A stretch of 33,242 nucleotides of DNA from Salinivibrio costicola subsp. costicola ATCC 33508 = LMG 11651. GTDB lineage: Bacteria; Pseudomonadota; Gammaproteobacteria; Enterobacterales; Vibrionaceae. Shown piece by piece: positions 1 through 7,828 of the stretch. Position numbers and translations under genes: made by a program. A model generated the notes under the pieces. It was not told the DNA's origin, ran no database searches, and saw only the letters and a list, made by a program, of their open reading frames with translations. The stretch is taken from assembly GCA_000565345.1 (NCBI GenBank), contig AQOF01000094.1, positions 1-33,242 of the forward strand, in the 5' to 3' direction. Positions within the stretch are counted from its first letter, which is position 1, and the number at the start of each line of letters is the position of its first letter.

Positions 1-20
1 ACCAGAAGGAATAATAGAAC

Positions 21-792
21 ATGAAAACATTAGATCAAATCGTCGAAACTATATACACAAAAATTTGAAGAAGTAGCACCAACCCGCGAAAGTGTAGAGA
101 AACGTATTAAAGCTGAACACGATATGTTTGTTAAACAAAAATATGGGTTTGAATTTTTTAAAGTGCATATCACTCAGCAAGTAGATGTAGATCATTGGGT
201 TGAGCAAATTAATACAAAGAAGAATGAGCAACGTGGTTATTTATACCCTCAAGTAGTTTTAAAATCAGCAGCTTCCACAAGTTACGATTGGAACGTATTA
301 CTATTTAAACTTTTCGAGCAGGGTTACACGCTTGTTGATGACGCACAAAAACACCGTGGTGGTGGACATGGTGAAAAAGTGATTGCTTTGAATCGCCCAG
401 ATCATGTTATGAAATCAAATCAAGTTGATATTGAAGCTGTTGTTGATGCTGAATTCACTAAGCGCTGTGAGCAAGCTAAAGCTGATTACTTTGATATTCA
501 AGCGGTTGAAAAGTTTGTTGAAGAATACGAAGAAGAACAACGACGTAAAGCAGCAGCAAGTAAACGCGATTCGATGATGGAGTTGTTAACCAAGCAACAA
601 GAACAAGCGGATGCTACACAAGCCCTCAAACAAGCAATTAAATCTGAGGGTAAAGAGGTTAAATCCGGTAACGTACATGAGCAAGTTAAAGCTGAGTTTA
701 CGTTAAAAGAAGTGACAGACATGTTGAGCAGCATGGGTTACGAGAAAAAACGTGTATCAAGCGGATCTGTTTGGGTAGTTGCTGACGCTTAG
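21..792 (+). CDS. Phage protein of unknown function, apparent 1-base frameshift near 59-63
   Basis: A Shine-Dalgarno-like AAGGA at 6-10 precedes the ATG at 21. The frame from that ATG stops at 66-68 after 15 codons. Removing one A from the five-A run at 59-63 joins it to the long frame that ends at 792 and gives about 256 residues. The join reads ...YTKFEEVAPTRES..., and the downstream frame is open back to base 34, so a start at 124 would be artificial. The C-terminal half (about residue 150 on) is charged, rich in E, K, A and Q, and probably helical. I do not recognise a family. Its place upstream of tail genes suggests a virion or tail-assembly protein, but that is inference from position only. 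Confidence 0.6.
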
Positions 793-835
793 TGTTAACT
801 GGCGCTGACGCTGAATAATAATCAACAATAATATA

Positions 836-858
836 GGGAGCTACGCGCTCCCCTTTTT
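836..858 (+). terminator. Rho-independent terminator after first phage gene
   Basis: The arms GGGAGC (836-841) and GCTCCC (847-852) enclose a five-base loop and are followed by C and five T. It separates the first phage gene from the coiled-coil gene at 888. It is followed directly by five tandem ACT triplets (859-873). Confidence 0.8.
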
Positions 859-873
859 ACTACTACTACTACT
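859..873 (+). repeat. ACT trinucleotide repeat (5 copies)
   Basis: Five perfect ACT triplets lie between the terminator and the GAGGA ribosome binding site of the next gene. This is a short simple repeat with no evident function. Confidence 0.8.
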
Positions 874-887
874 GAGGAATAAAGAAC

Positions 888-1145
888 ATGAGCATTGTAT
901 TGAAAATTAAAAGTAAGCAAGCAGAAATCGAAAAATTACAAAAACGTGTAAGCTATCTTGAAGAAAACTTTGATCAAGTGTTAGAACAAAAACTTGAAGA
1001 ATACCAAGCTGATCATATTGGAAACTTGAATTATGGATACTTGGTAGAAGAATACGGCGAAGCGATGGTGTTAGCTGAATTTGCAGAACAAGTAAAAATC
1101 GAGATTGCTACATTGCAAGCACAAATCGAACAACTACAACAATAA
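888..1145 (+). CDS. Small phage coiled-coil protein
   Basis: This 85-residue ORF has a good ribosome binding site (GAGGA, about 9 bases before the ATG). The first 40 residues and the last 20 show heptad-like spacing of I, L and V among K, E and Q, typical of a coiled coil, so the protein may form dimers or a helical bundle. I recognise no domain. It sits between a terminator and the tail-chaperone-like gene, only 18 bases upstream of the latter, so the two are probably cotranscribed. A structural or assembly role is inferred from context only. Confidence 0.65.
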   Translation: MSIVLKIKSKQAEIEKLQKRVSYLEENFDQVLEQKLEEYQADHIGNLNYGYLVEEYGEAMVLAEFAEQVKIEIATLQAQIEQLQQ

Positions 1146-1163
1146 TTAAAGGAGAGATGACAA

Positions 1164-1688
1164 ATGTATAATGATAAAGTATTAGCGAACACAGAAATTG
1201 ACGGCTGCATTATCAAGATCGTGGGAATTCAACCTATCAAGAAAAGCTTGTTGATGTATAAGTTAAGTAAAGCTGTATTACCAAGTTTGGGATCATTGGG
1301 CGATGGAATGATGAGTAATGACCGCAGTGTCATGCTTGCAAGCTGCTTCAACATTTTGGCTCGTAACTCAAGCGCTGAATTGTTTGATGAACTTCAAGTG
1401 ACCTTGTTGGGATCAATTTTAGGAAGTGATAGTAACCCACTGGCTACCCCTGAGCGGATCAATGATTACTTAGAAGCTAAGCAGCTAAACTTATTTGACC
1501 TTCTTGTGTGGGTGTTTGGTGAGCAGCTTTGGAGCGAAGTAGTCAATAGTAAATTGTTTAAAGACAACATCGACAAGCTTACAGCGTTGAAAGATCAGAT
1601 GGGTGATTTGTTTGTTATGCCAAGTGATGACAAGGAGGAACAGCAGCAAGCAGCAGAGGAACAGCCAGCAGATGAACAATCCGAGTAA
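1164..1688 (+). CDS. Probable phage tail assembly chaperone
   Basis: This ORF encodes 174 residues behind a strong ribosome binding site (AAGGAGAG). The body resembles tail assembly chaperones of siphophages and myophages: an N-terminal beta-rich segment, a middle 'L..LLPSLG' type region followed by helices, an F/W-rich stretch around residues 110-125, a KLF-DNID-like segment, and a very acidic E/Q-rich tail from about residue 150. Family placement is from overall pattern and from the position upstream of a tape measure gene, not from a diagnostic motif. The next ORF overlaps it in the +1 (equivalently -2) frame, which recalls the G/GT arrangement of tail chaperones. I see no convincing slippery site, and separate initiation at 1672 explains the overlap. 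Confidence 0.5.
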   Translation: MYNDKVLANTEIDGCIIKIVGIQPIKKSLLMYKLSKAVLPSLGSLGDGMMSNDRSVMLASCFNILARNSSAELFDELQVTLLGSILGSDSNPLATPERINDYLEAKQLNLFDLLVWVFGEQLWSEVVNSKLFKDNIDKLTALKDQMGDLFVMPSDDKEEQQQAAEEQPADEQSE

Positions 1689-2358
1689 TAATACCAAGGG
1701 GGCTGGGGGTAACGTCCCCCTCTCCTTACCTATTTTAAATTACGTTACTATCTTTGACTGCTTAGACCACTTAGAAACCTCAAATGAGCTATCAGACGAG
1801 CTGTTAGAGCGATTATTAGAGCTTACTAATACAATCGGACAAGGTGAAGCTACAAACGCAGTAGACGCCCTGTCAGGAGCTTATGGTTTACTTGATGACG
1901 CTGTTAAATGCTTAACACACCATGAACGTTTACTATCGTTCGACGAGAACACAAAGCAGTTAGCAGATGACACAATTAATCACTTAAAACAACAACTTGC
2001 AAACGAACAAGCTAAAGCCGATTGTAAACAGACGACTGTTGAATACTTACAAAATGAAATTAAAAACGCTACAGCAGCACGTAGTAAACTCGACGAAAAT
2101 CCTATGCACTCAATGAACCAACGCAGAGCACTCAGGGACTTGGAAACACAACTTGGTAAAAATCGGTTTCGTGTGGAAAGTTGGATTAACACAGTAGCAG
2201 ATAACAATAACTTGCAGTTTGATGTTGTAGCTGCTTTACCCTATCCCGCCTTTATTGAGATGTATAACAGGATCGTAATGAAAAATAATATTGAGGCTGC
2301 GAGAAATAAAGATGAAGAAGCGCAGCGAGCACGACAAGCAGCAATGCAAAAACGATAA
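1672..2358 (+). CDS. Phage protein of unknown function overlapping the chaperone gene
   Basis: The ATG at 1672 follows GAGGAA at about 10 bases and starts 17 bases before the end of the preceding gene, giving a 228-residue product. The same frame is open back to a GTG at 1603, but that start has no better ribosome binding site. The middle (about residues 95-160) is rich in Q, E, K, A and N and probably helical. The end is strongly charged. No domain is recognised. Overlap and position suggest translational coupling to the tail chaperone and a role in tail assembly, possibly as its partner. A G-run hairpin (1705-1720) lies just inside the coding region. Confidence 0.6.
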   Translation: MNNPSNNTKGAGGNVPLSLPILNYVTIFDCLDHLETSNELSDELLERLLELTNTIGQGEATNAVDALSGAYGLLDDAVKCLTHHERLLSFDENTKQLADDTINHLKQQLANEQAKADCKQTTVEYLQNEIKNATAARSKLDENPMHSMNQRRALRDLETQLGKNRFRVESWINTVADNNNLQFDVVAALPYPAFIEMYNRIVMKNNIEAARNKDEEAQRARQAAMQKR

Positions 2359-2377
2359 TAATAACAGGTAATAACAT

Positions 2378-2728
2378 ATGGATGGCAACAGCTACAAAAT
2401 TGATAAAAATTTGATCAAACATGTGGCAATAGTAGCTGTTATTGGTGTGGTATGGCTGGGTTTTAATGCACTGATAGTTACAAACTGGGGGCATATGCTC
2501 CCGCCAGTTTTTATATTTGCAGGTTTTACGGGAATTTATTTATGTGTAAAGCGTGTGCTTGATAAGAGATACAAGCTTACAAAACTTGCAGACAGTGAAA
2601 AGCAAATTGATGTGACAATATCGCTTGCTGAATACAAGAAATTAAGAGAGATGCGAAATGAAGAACATGATTGGGAAGCTGACAACACCGACAAAACGGC
2701 TGTTAACTTTAGAAAGCATGGTGAATAA
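2378..2728 (+). CDS. Small phage membrane protein (two predicted membrane segments)
   Basis: This 116-residue ORF has two hydrophobic stretches, at about residues 14-33 (AVIGVVWLGF-like) and 39-57 (PPVFIFAGFTGIYL-like). A short basic segment and an acidic, hydrophilic C-terminal half follow. The start is supported by AGG about 9 bases upstream. No family is recognised. The C-terminal coding region overlaps the next gene in another frame. It lies among tail genes, so an inner-membrane or virion-associated role is possible but unproven. Confidence 0.6.
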   Translation: MDGNSYKIDKNLIKHVAIVAVIGVVWLGFNALIVTNWGHMLPPVFIFAGFTGIYLCVKRVLDKRYKLTKLADSEKQIDVTISLAEYKKLREMRNEEHDWEADNTDKTAVNFRKHGE

Positions 2729-3002
2729 AAACTGTGTTGACTATGTAGAAGATGATGCAGGTAATTTATTTGCAGACATGGATACACAAGCACTACAAGA
2801 TTTAAGTGACGTGCAGAGTTATGAGCAAAACTTACTATTACAGTATAACCCTGCTCATGCTGAGGCACTTAAAAAGCAGCATTTAAAGCGATTACAAGTA
2901 ATGTTGCACAACTTAAAACAGCTTGAAAGTGAAGGTGATCTTGAAGCTGTAGAACTTATCGCAGAGTTGCAGGCGGAATACCCAGAATTACAAAATTTAT
3001 AA
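2658..3002 (+). CDS. Small phage protein upstream of tape measure
   Basis: The ORF encodes up to 114 residues. Two starts are plausible. The ATG at 2658 has an AGAGAG-like site and overlaps the previous gene by 71 bases. The ATG at 2718 begins MVNKN and overlaps by only 11 bases, but its Shine-Dalgarno is weak. The product is acidic and leucine/glutamate rich with several predicted helices. It ends 10 bases before the tape measure start. Tail chaperone-type and connector proteins often occupy this slot, but I see no motif that assigns it. Confidence 0.55.
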   Translation: MKNMIGKLTTPTKRLLTLESMVNKNCVDYVEDDAGNLFADMDTQALQDLSDVQSYEQNLLLQYNPAHAEALKKQHLKRLQVMLHNLKQLESEGDLEAVELIAELQAEYPELQNL

Positions 3003-3012
3003 AGGTAGAAAT

Positions 3013-5144
3013 ATGAGCACAACAGACCAATTCGTCTATGAGAGTATTTTAGATAACAAACGTTTTTTAAAATCACAAAAGAATTTAGAACGTAGTATGC
3101 AACGTTTTGAAACCCGTGTGCAAAAGTTAAAAGCAGACACAACCAAAAAAGAAATTAAACACGAACAAACTGTGCAAGCAGCTACAAAACGCAGCGAGCA
3201 AGTTAAGCGTGGTGAAGTTAGTAAAACAGCAGCAGCACAACAACGGGAACGAATCAAGCAACAGAAGAAGCAAGCAGCGTTTGAAAAATGGAAGCTTTCA
3301 CAATACCGATCAACAGCTTTTCAGCGTTTGAATTTAGAACAGCAGATGAATGTAAAGCGGATTTTGTCGAGTAAGAATAGTGAAGAAGAAATTCGAGATG
3401 AGTTTCAACGCACGACAAGTATTTATAAAAGAGAGCTACAGCAACGTAAAGCATATAAGAAACGTCAGCGTAGTGTTGGTGGTCGTGGTGGTGCTGCTGT
3501 AGCTGCAAGGGGTGCGGGTGCTGGTGGTATGGCTGGCGGCTTGATGGCTTTAGCGTCAAACCCTGTGGCTTTAGGGGTTGGTGCCACTGTAGCGGCTGGT
3601 GGTATGTTAATTAATGCTGGTGCAGACAATGTAACAGAAACACGACGTGCAGCGGATGACGCGGGTGTTGACTTCCAAACTTTTGACCGTCGCGCTTTCG
3701 TTGATAGTAATGTCAGTGGAATGAGCACAGAGAAGATTGGACAGATTTATCAAGACGTTAACGATAAGCTGGGCGACTTTAACGCTAATGTGGAGGTTGG
3801 TAAAGATGGTGATTTCAAATCCGGTGGCGAGCTTACCGACGTTGCAAACTTACTAAAACGTGAAACAGGTGCAAGTAATGATGATGTTCGTAAGATGCTG
3901 CAAGGTAGCAGTATTGAAGTTGCTGATCGTGTGAATGAAGCATTGGCGGGTAGTGATGTACAGACACGAACTTTTGCACTCGAAAGTTTAAGTAGTGACT
4001 TGTTTAAGCTACAACAAGCCCGTGGAAACACTGATCGGGTGCAATCAGCACAGCAACAATTTGATCAGATGAACCTTGGTTTTAGTGATGAAGACCTAAC
4101 CAAAATCAATGAAGTATCTGTTGTAATGGACGGATTTTTTAGTGTGCTAAGTCGTGCCCCAACTGAGGCTTTTAAGAGTTTTGCAAGTAACTTATCGCCA
4201 GAAACTTTAGAAATGTTGGGTAAGATTGGTGAGCTGATTGTTAATGTAGCTGGGATCATTGGTGACGGGTTTGCTACTGCACTGAACTTGCTAAGCCCGA
4301 TCTTGAACCCATTGCTTGATGTGCTGAATTGGCTTGTTAAGGGGCTTAAATGGGTAACAGGTGCTTTTGCTGATCTGGTATCAGGTTTTCACCCTGTCAC
4401 GGCTGCAATCGAAATTCTCGATAAGATTTTCAAAAAGGTGTTCGGCATAACGTTATCAGAAAGCTTTAAAGGTTGGATCGATGACTTTAAAGCTGGTTTG
4501 GATTTAGTGTTTGGCTTTTTAGGTAGAAGTATTTCAGGTTTCTTCAAGGACATTGTGAATAAGCTCCCCGACTGGCTTAAAACCGACAACATGGCTAAAT
4601 GGCTGAAGGTGGTGATGATATGGGTAAATCAACCGATGACACACCAGAAGCCAAGCAACAGGCACAAGCTGAACAACAAGCTGATAAAACCAAGGATGCA
4701 GCGGTAAAAGCTGGTGTTACAAAAGAAGGCGACAACGTTACAAACAGTGCTATTACAAATAGCGCAATCAATAACGCTGCTTACAATACGTATAATAAGC
4801 GTGAACAAGCTGATCAGCGAGTTTATAACAATACGTATAATAAGCGTGAGCATAACAACAATGTTAATAACAGCACAGTTAATAATACATTGCCTGACGG
4901 ATCAAGTAGTTACAACCAGCGCGCACAAGCTGCTAAGGCACAACAAGCACTACCTACCCCCGAGACAACACAAAACGCTTATGCAGCCCGAGCACAAGCT
5001 ATGCAGAAAGTGCAAGTGCAGAATCAAGCTAATGTAGCTATTAACTTAGACGGTGAGCAGATCGCCGCTACAGTGGTGGAAAGTGAGCAGTTTAATGAAG
5101 GCACACAACGTGCTATGCGTAACGCTGCGTTACCTAACTACTAA
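3013..5144 (+). CDS. Phage tail tape measure protein, apparent frameshift near 4605
   Basis: The first frame (3013-4707) encodes a highly charged N-terminal coiled-coil region (about residues 15-150), a Gly/Ala-rich hydrophobic segment (about 155-200), more helix, and a second hydrophobic region near 400-500 with SPILNPLLDVLNWLVKG-like sequence. This is a usual tape measure layout. The last 30 or so residues of that frame look out of frame. One added G at 4605/4606 joins it to the ORF ending at 5144 (join AKWLEGGDDMG) and gives 710 residues. The joined end (INLDGEQIAATVV...) is typical of tape measure C-termini. The alternative, a separate gene starting at 4599, has no ribosome binding site. 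Tape measure proteins set tail length and are ejected with the DNA. Confidence 0.65.
4783..4851 (+). repeat. Imperfect coding repeat (TYNKRE units)
   Basis: Two copies of a roughly 20-base unit (AATACGTATAATAAGCGTGA) at about 4786-4805 and 4831-4850 encode NTYNKRE twice in an Asn-rich stretch of the tape measure C-terminal region. They look like a recent internal duplication in a linker. Confidence 0.6.
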
Positions 5145-5153
5145 GGGGTTGAT

Positions 5154-5657
5154 ATGTTTAAATTAAATAGGAAACGTAGCACAGCATTACACAAGCTGGA
5201 GAAAATGCGTAAACGTGCAGAAGCTGCACATAGGGCAAAAGTTAGCACTGGTATTAATGCAGGTGAAGGGATGCACAGCAACGGCTTAAAGTATGCTGAT
5301 TTGATGGCTATTCATCACAACGGGGTTCCTTCTAAGGGGATCCCTCCTCGCCCTGTCCTGAGTATTGTTACTCGCTTATACGGTAAGCTGATTGCTAAAA
5401 AAGCTAAGCACGAAATGTTTAAGTATCTTGATGGACAGCAATCACTTGATCACACACTTACCAGCATTGGTAAAGTGTCACTTAGCTATACACACAAAGT
5501 ATTCGGGGATCCCACGGTGTTACCCCAGAACGCTAAGACAACGATTAGGATTAAAGGTAAGGATGCCCCGCTTGTAGACTCTGGTGAGCTGCAATCAAAG
5601 CTTAGCTACAGTTATAGCTGGAAAGGAGGCGAGCACAAGGGTTATGAGACTATGTAG
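5154..5657 (+). CDS. Phage virion-morphogenesis/minor tail protein
   Basis: This 167-residue ORF starts with ATG behind AAGGGG at 6 bases, 9 bases after the tape measure ORF. It has a basic N-terminus (first 35 residues), then ADLMAIHHNGVPSKGIPPRPVL. The sequence 'HHNG...IPPRPxL' is characteristic of phage tail-completion and head-tail joining proteins of the HK97-gp10/Mu-gpG-like type, where the product terminates or joins the tail. A later segment (LVDSGELQSKLSY) also fits, since 'L-DTG-L--S---' is typical there. It is the last phage gene on this strand before the convergent integrase. Confidence 0.6.
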   Translation: MFKLNRKRSTALHKLEKMRKRAEAAHRAKVSTGINAGEGMHSNGLKYADLMAIHHNGVPSKGIPPRPVLSIVTRLYGKLIAKKAKHEMFKYLDGQQSLDHTLTSIGKVSLSYTHKVFGDPTVLPQNAKTTIRIKGKDAPLVDSGELQSKLSYSYSWKGGEHKGYETM

Positions 5658-5752
5658 CACTCGCTCTTATTATAACGATAAGTTATTGTACTGGGTATGT
5701 TATCTACAAACCTTCACCCTTTAAAATGTTACCGTGTCACGTTATAGAAAGA

Positions 5753-5778
5753 AGAGGGGCTTAACGCCCCTCTTTTTA
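5753..5778. terminator. Bidirectional terminator between phage genes and integrase
   Basis: The arms GAGGGGC and GCCCCTC enclose a TTAAC loop, with A-rich sequence on the left and TTTTTAT on the right. It can therefore end both the + strand phage transcript and the - strand integrase transcript, whose stop codon is at 5781. Confidence 0.8.
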
Positions 5779-5780
5779 TA

Positions 5781-7418
5781 TTACACAACAAAGCTTTCAA
5801 CCGCTTTTTTCAGCGTCGCTAAATCAATATGCCTATAACGAGCTGCTATTTCATTACGGTCACTGTGCCCCACGAGCGGGTTAACAGTAAGCTCGCTAAC
5901 CCCTGCACTGTGTAACGTACTGATAAAGCTATGACGCAGAGAATACAGGTTTAGTGCGTTACCCTCAGGATCTGAATCCGGCAAGCTCAAGGCCTGTTTC
6001 ATCTGCCTGTAGGTATGGGCTAAGTTGTGAGTAGTGAAGCTGAACAAGTGTTGTTTGTCTTTCAGTGACTCGACATACTCAATAAAGCCATTTTCTATTA
6101 AATAGCTGTGTACTGGGATCCGTCGCTTGCTTGCCTTAGTTTTAAGTGTTTTACTTTCCCCTTGATCATTAATATCAATAAACCAGATCCCCTCCTCCTG
6201 CCTTACATCCGCTCTTGTAAGCTGTATAAGCTCTTTTTGCCTTGTCCCCGTATGCATTTGCAGAGTTATGAAACTATAGCGATCACCCCACCCCTCAGAC
6301 TGACTAACACAATGATCACGCATTTTAACAAGCTGTGCAGGGCTGAAAGCACCTCGACGGGCAGCAGCACCGATCTTAAATCGGGAGTTGCTAAGCGGGT
6401 TTGTGTCGATGTGGTGTTTAGTTATAAGCCAGTTAAAAAGAACATTCAGATCTTTTTTGTACTTGCGCACTGTTTCAGCACTGATCCTGTTTTCCGGCTC
6501 ACAATCCCGCGCTTTAGCAATAGCTAATTTTTCTTCTACACTGATACGCGCTTTAGGTATTTTACTGATGATATCAAGGGCTGTATCAAGCATACGGCCT
6601 GATATTTGATCTACAGGTGTTTGTGGGTCAATTAGTGTCATCCATACTTTAAAGAACCGCTGACGCTGATCACGCATACGCTCTGATAATCCCTCAGCTT
6701 CATCACTTGCCCAGTACAGATCAAGGGCTTGCTGTAATGTGGGGGTTGTTGATGACTCAGGGCTATTAGCTGTAAAACTTGCGTTTGATTGTTGGTGTTG
6801 GTCTGGGGTTATCTCGGGGGTGAAAGCTTCAGGGGCAAAGGTTTGTTTAATGTTGTCTAGGTGGGTTTGTGCTTTGGTGAAATCGCTCACTTCCAGAGCA
6901 TCACGGATCGGGTGGGTAGCATTAAAGAAGTTAGTTAGGTGGTGTACAGCTTGATAGTAACCTTGATCTGTAGGTGTAGCGATTGCATCTACAAGACTAC
7001 GAGCTGCACGATCTGGATCGTCAGGGCTTACAAAGCTTAGAGACATGTCACGCTGATCAGCACAGGCTTGTACTTCTTGTACAGATACCCCCTCTTCCTC
7101 CGCTGTATCAACGGCTCCATCTTCAAGCAAGAAATACAACTCTTCCCCTTCATCACCAAAGGGATCACTAAAGCCATCAACACGGCTTTCAAGACGCTTT
7201 ATCAGTTGTACAGTGAATTGCTGTATTAGTTGTTTTGTAATCGCCTGCCCCATTGCTTTCGCCTCCTCTTTCTTACCCGCCAGTATTGTAACGATTTTCT
7301 CAGCTTGTGACGCACTATCTGTTTTTAAGCTTTGACGTAACACACCATCTTGGCACCTCATATTGAGCCAGTAAGTGTTACCTCGGATAGTCGTGTTTTT
7401 GATCTTTTTACTAAGCAT
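5781..7418 (-). CDS. Prophage tyrosine recombinase/integrase
   Basis: The 545-residue product is a site-specific integrase. The C-terminal catalytic domain shows Arg393 (GTRQKEL), Lys428 (KTKASKRR), a YSLRHSF box with Arg495 (the usual first His is Tyr492), His518 (VGHSD) and nucleophile Tyr528 (ARYRH). A core-binding domain spans about 225-340. The N-terminus has a short DNA-binding-like segment (residues 1-50). An unusually long acidic region (about 80-225, with a FGDEGEELYFLLEDG stretch) makes the protein longer than a typical 380-450 residue integrase. The start ATG has GGTGG upstream. It lies convergent to the tail genes and next to the likely attachment boundary, so it probably integrates and excises this prophage. 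Confidence 0.92.
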   Translation of the reverse strand: MLSKKIKNTTIRGNTYWLNMRCQDGVLRQSLKTDSASQAEKIVTILAGKKEEAKAMGQAITKQLIQQFTVQLIKRLESRVDGFSDPFGDEGEELYFLLEDGAVDTAEEEGVSVQEVQACADQRDMSLSFVSPDDPDRAARSLVDAIATPTDQGYYQAVHHLTNFFNATHPIRDALEVSDFTKAQTHLDNIKQTFAPEAFTPEITPDQHQQSNASFTANSPESSTTPTLQQALDLYWASDEAEGLSERMRDQRQRFFKVWMTLIDPQTPVDQISGRMLDTALDIISKIPKARISVEEKLAIAKARDCEPENRISAETVRKYKKDLNVLFNWLITKHHIDTNPLSNSRFKIGAAARRGAFSPAQLVKMRDHCVSQSEGWGDRYSFITLQMHTGTRQKELIQLTRADVRQEEGIWFIDINDQGESKTLKTKASKRRIPVHSYLIENGFIEYVESLKDKQHLFSFTTHNLAHTYRQMKQALSLPDSDPEGNALNLYSLRHSFISTLHSAGVSELTVNPLVGHSDRNEIAARYRHIDLATLKKAVESFVV

Positions 7419-7828
7419 ATGTAACCACCGTTGATCACATGCTTGTAACCATCCAGAGAGGATAAAGGGACTTGAATCGGGGGTAAGATACTGAATTGAT
7501 TATGCAATTTTAATAATGTAATCAGAATCACACCAAGCCTTCACAGGCGTCAAAAACGGAATAACTCTACGTTATGGCTGGTTATAATACGCCCCTAGTA
7601 AAACTTGTTGAAACATCTCCAACAAGATAAAGCGCGGCGCTATAACAGGTGCCTAATGATACACGACCGCATCACGCACGCATAGAAAAATACACCCTGA
7701 CCACTGGATAAAACGGTCAGTTTTTATACGTCTTTTATCTCGCTCATTTCGTCTCTCTGTGCTGAGGCGTGAAAGTTCTCACAGCTGCTGGGCTAAAGTA
7801 CCTGTAACATGCCGACAGTCCATAACTT
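7419..7828. other. Intergenic region between integrase and dhaR, probable prophage boundary
   Basis: About 410 bases have no convincing gene. They hold a TATAAT box at 7583-7588, an inverted repeat CTTGTTG/CAACAAG (7604-7610 and 7620-7626), a small AGCGCGGCGCT palindrome just after it, and a terminator-like hairpin at 7697-7725. Because prophage genes lie left and chromosomal dha genes right, the attachment site is expected here or just inside. I see no tRNA and cannot define the att core without the other prophage end. Confidence 0.5.
7697..7725 (+). terminator. Terminator-like hairpin upstream of dhaR
   Basis: CTGACC (7697-7702) and GGTCAG (7715-7720) enclose a 12-base loop and are followed by TTTTT. 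It lies about 105 bases before dhaR, so it could end a short upstream transcript or attenuate dhaR. Confidence 0.55.

Noticed and set aside
1603-1671. -1 programmed frameshift at the chaperone overlap
   Set aside because: The second frame is +1/-2 relative to the first, and no XXXYYYZ heptamer is in the overlap.
3465-3728. Proline/alanine-rich minus-strand ORF
   Set aside because: It is the antisense shadow of the Gly/Ala-rich tape measure region.
4599-5144. Separate 181-residue phage gene after the tape measure
   Set aside because: It has no ribosome binding site, begins inside the tape measure frame, and ends like a tape measure C-terminus, so a frameshifted single gene is more likely.
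7466-7480. T-loop-like TTCAAGTC on the minus strand as a tRNA or tRNA-derived att site
   Set aside because: The flanking bases cannot form a T-stem and no acceptor, D or anticodon arms are present.
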